Source of the DNA: Candidatus Hodarchaeota archaeon
Lineage (GTDB): Archaea > Asgardarchaeota > Heimdallarchaeia > Hodarchaeales > YT1-057
Direction: 5' to 3'
Assembly: GCA_016839955.1 (NCBI GenBank)
Contig: JAEOTI010000501.1
Coordinates: 1 to 5,813 of the forward strand
DNA: 5,813 nt
Shown: in pieces, positions 5,783 to 5,813 of the stretch
Layout of the letters: each line of letters starts with the position of its first letter
Position numbering within the stretch: the first letter of the stretch is position 1
Translations under genes and position numbers: made by a program
The notes under the pieces: generated by a model
The model's input: the letters and a program-made list of their open reading frames with translations, nothing else
What the model was told of the DNA's origin: nothing
Databases searched by the model: none

Positions 5783-5813
5783 TTTAGACAGCATAGAGAA
5801 GAATTTGCAAAGG

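Overview
The window is strongly A+T-rich. It holds a leftward (minus-strand) cluster of three genes and, facing away from it across about 275 bases, one rightward gene. An archaeal host is the best guess. The evidence is the HerA-type ATPase module, Fe-S nuclease chemistry of the Cas4/AddB kind, Shine-Dalgarno-led genes, and A+T-rich TATA/BRE-like motifs upstream of genes in place of clear -35/-10 boxes. A bacterium is not excluded, and nothing here fixes the lineage.

Leftward cluster, in transcription order. (1) 4526-3876 encodes a 216-residue soluble helical protein, probably with winged-helix domains at both ends. (2) 3858-1738 encodes a 706-residue AAA+/ORC-like P-loop ATPase with Walker A, Walker B and sensor-2-like motifs, a long helical insert, a middle region resembling a degenerate nuclease fold, and a C-terminal winged helix. 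(3) 1719-1 is a partial gene whose 3' end lies beyond the left edge. Its 573 visible codons show a Cas4/AddB-type Fe-S PD-(D/E)XK nuclease fused to a HerA-family ATPase. Gaps are 17 and 18 nt, and each gene has its own Shine-Dalgarno sequence, so this reads as one operon.

The rightward gene (4802-5716) is a complete GIY-YIG endonuclease-family protein with a C-terminal DUF4357-type domain. The divergent intergenic region carries TATA-like motifs, two short inverted repeats placed like operators, and a tandem A+T-rich repeat. The last 97 bases hold an inverted repeat overlapping a candidate promoter for a gene beyond the right edge.

How the parts could work together (inference): HerA rings are DNA translocases that in archaea drive NurA-dependent end resection. 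Here a HerA motor carries its own Fe-S nuclease. The ORC-like ATPase could recognise DNA and load or license that motor, and the winged-helix protein could be an adaptor or autoregulator. This makes a plausible, possibly undescribed, DNA-targeting defence or DNA-processing module. No cas1, cas2, CRISPR array, methyltransferase, transposase or tRNA is visible in the window.
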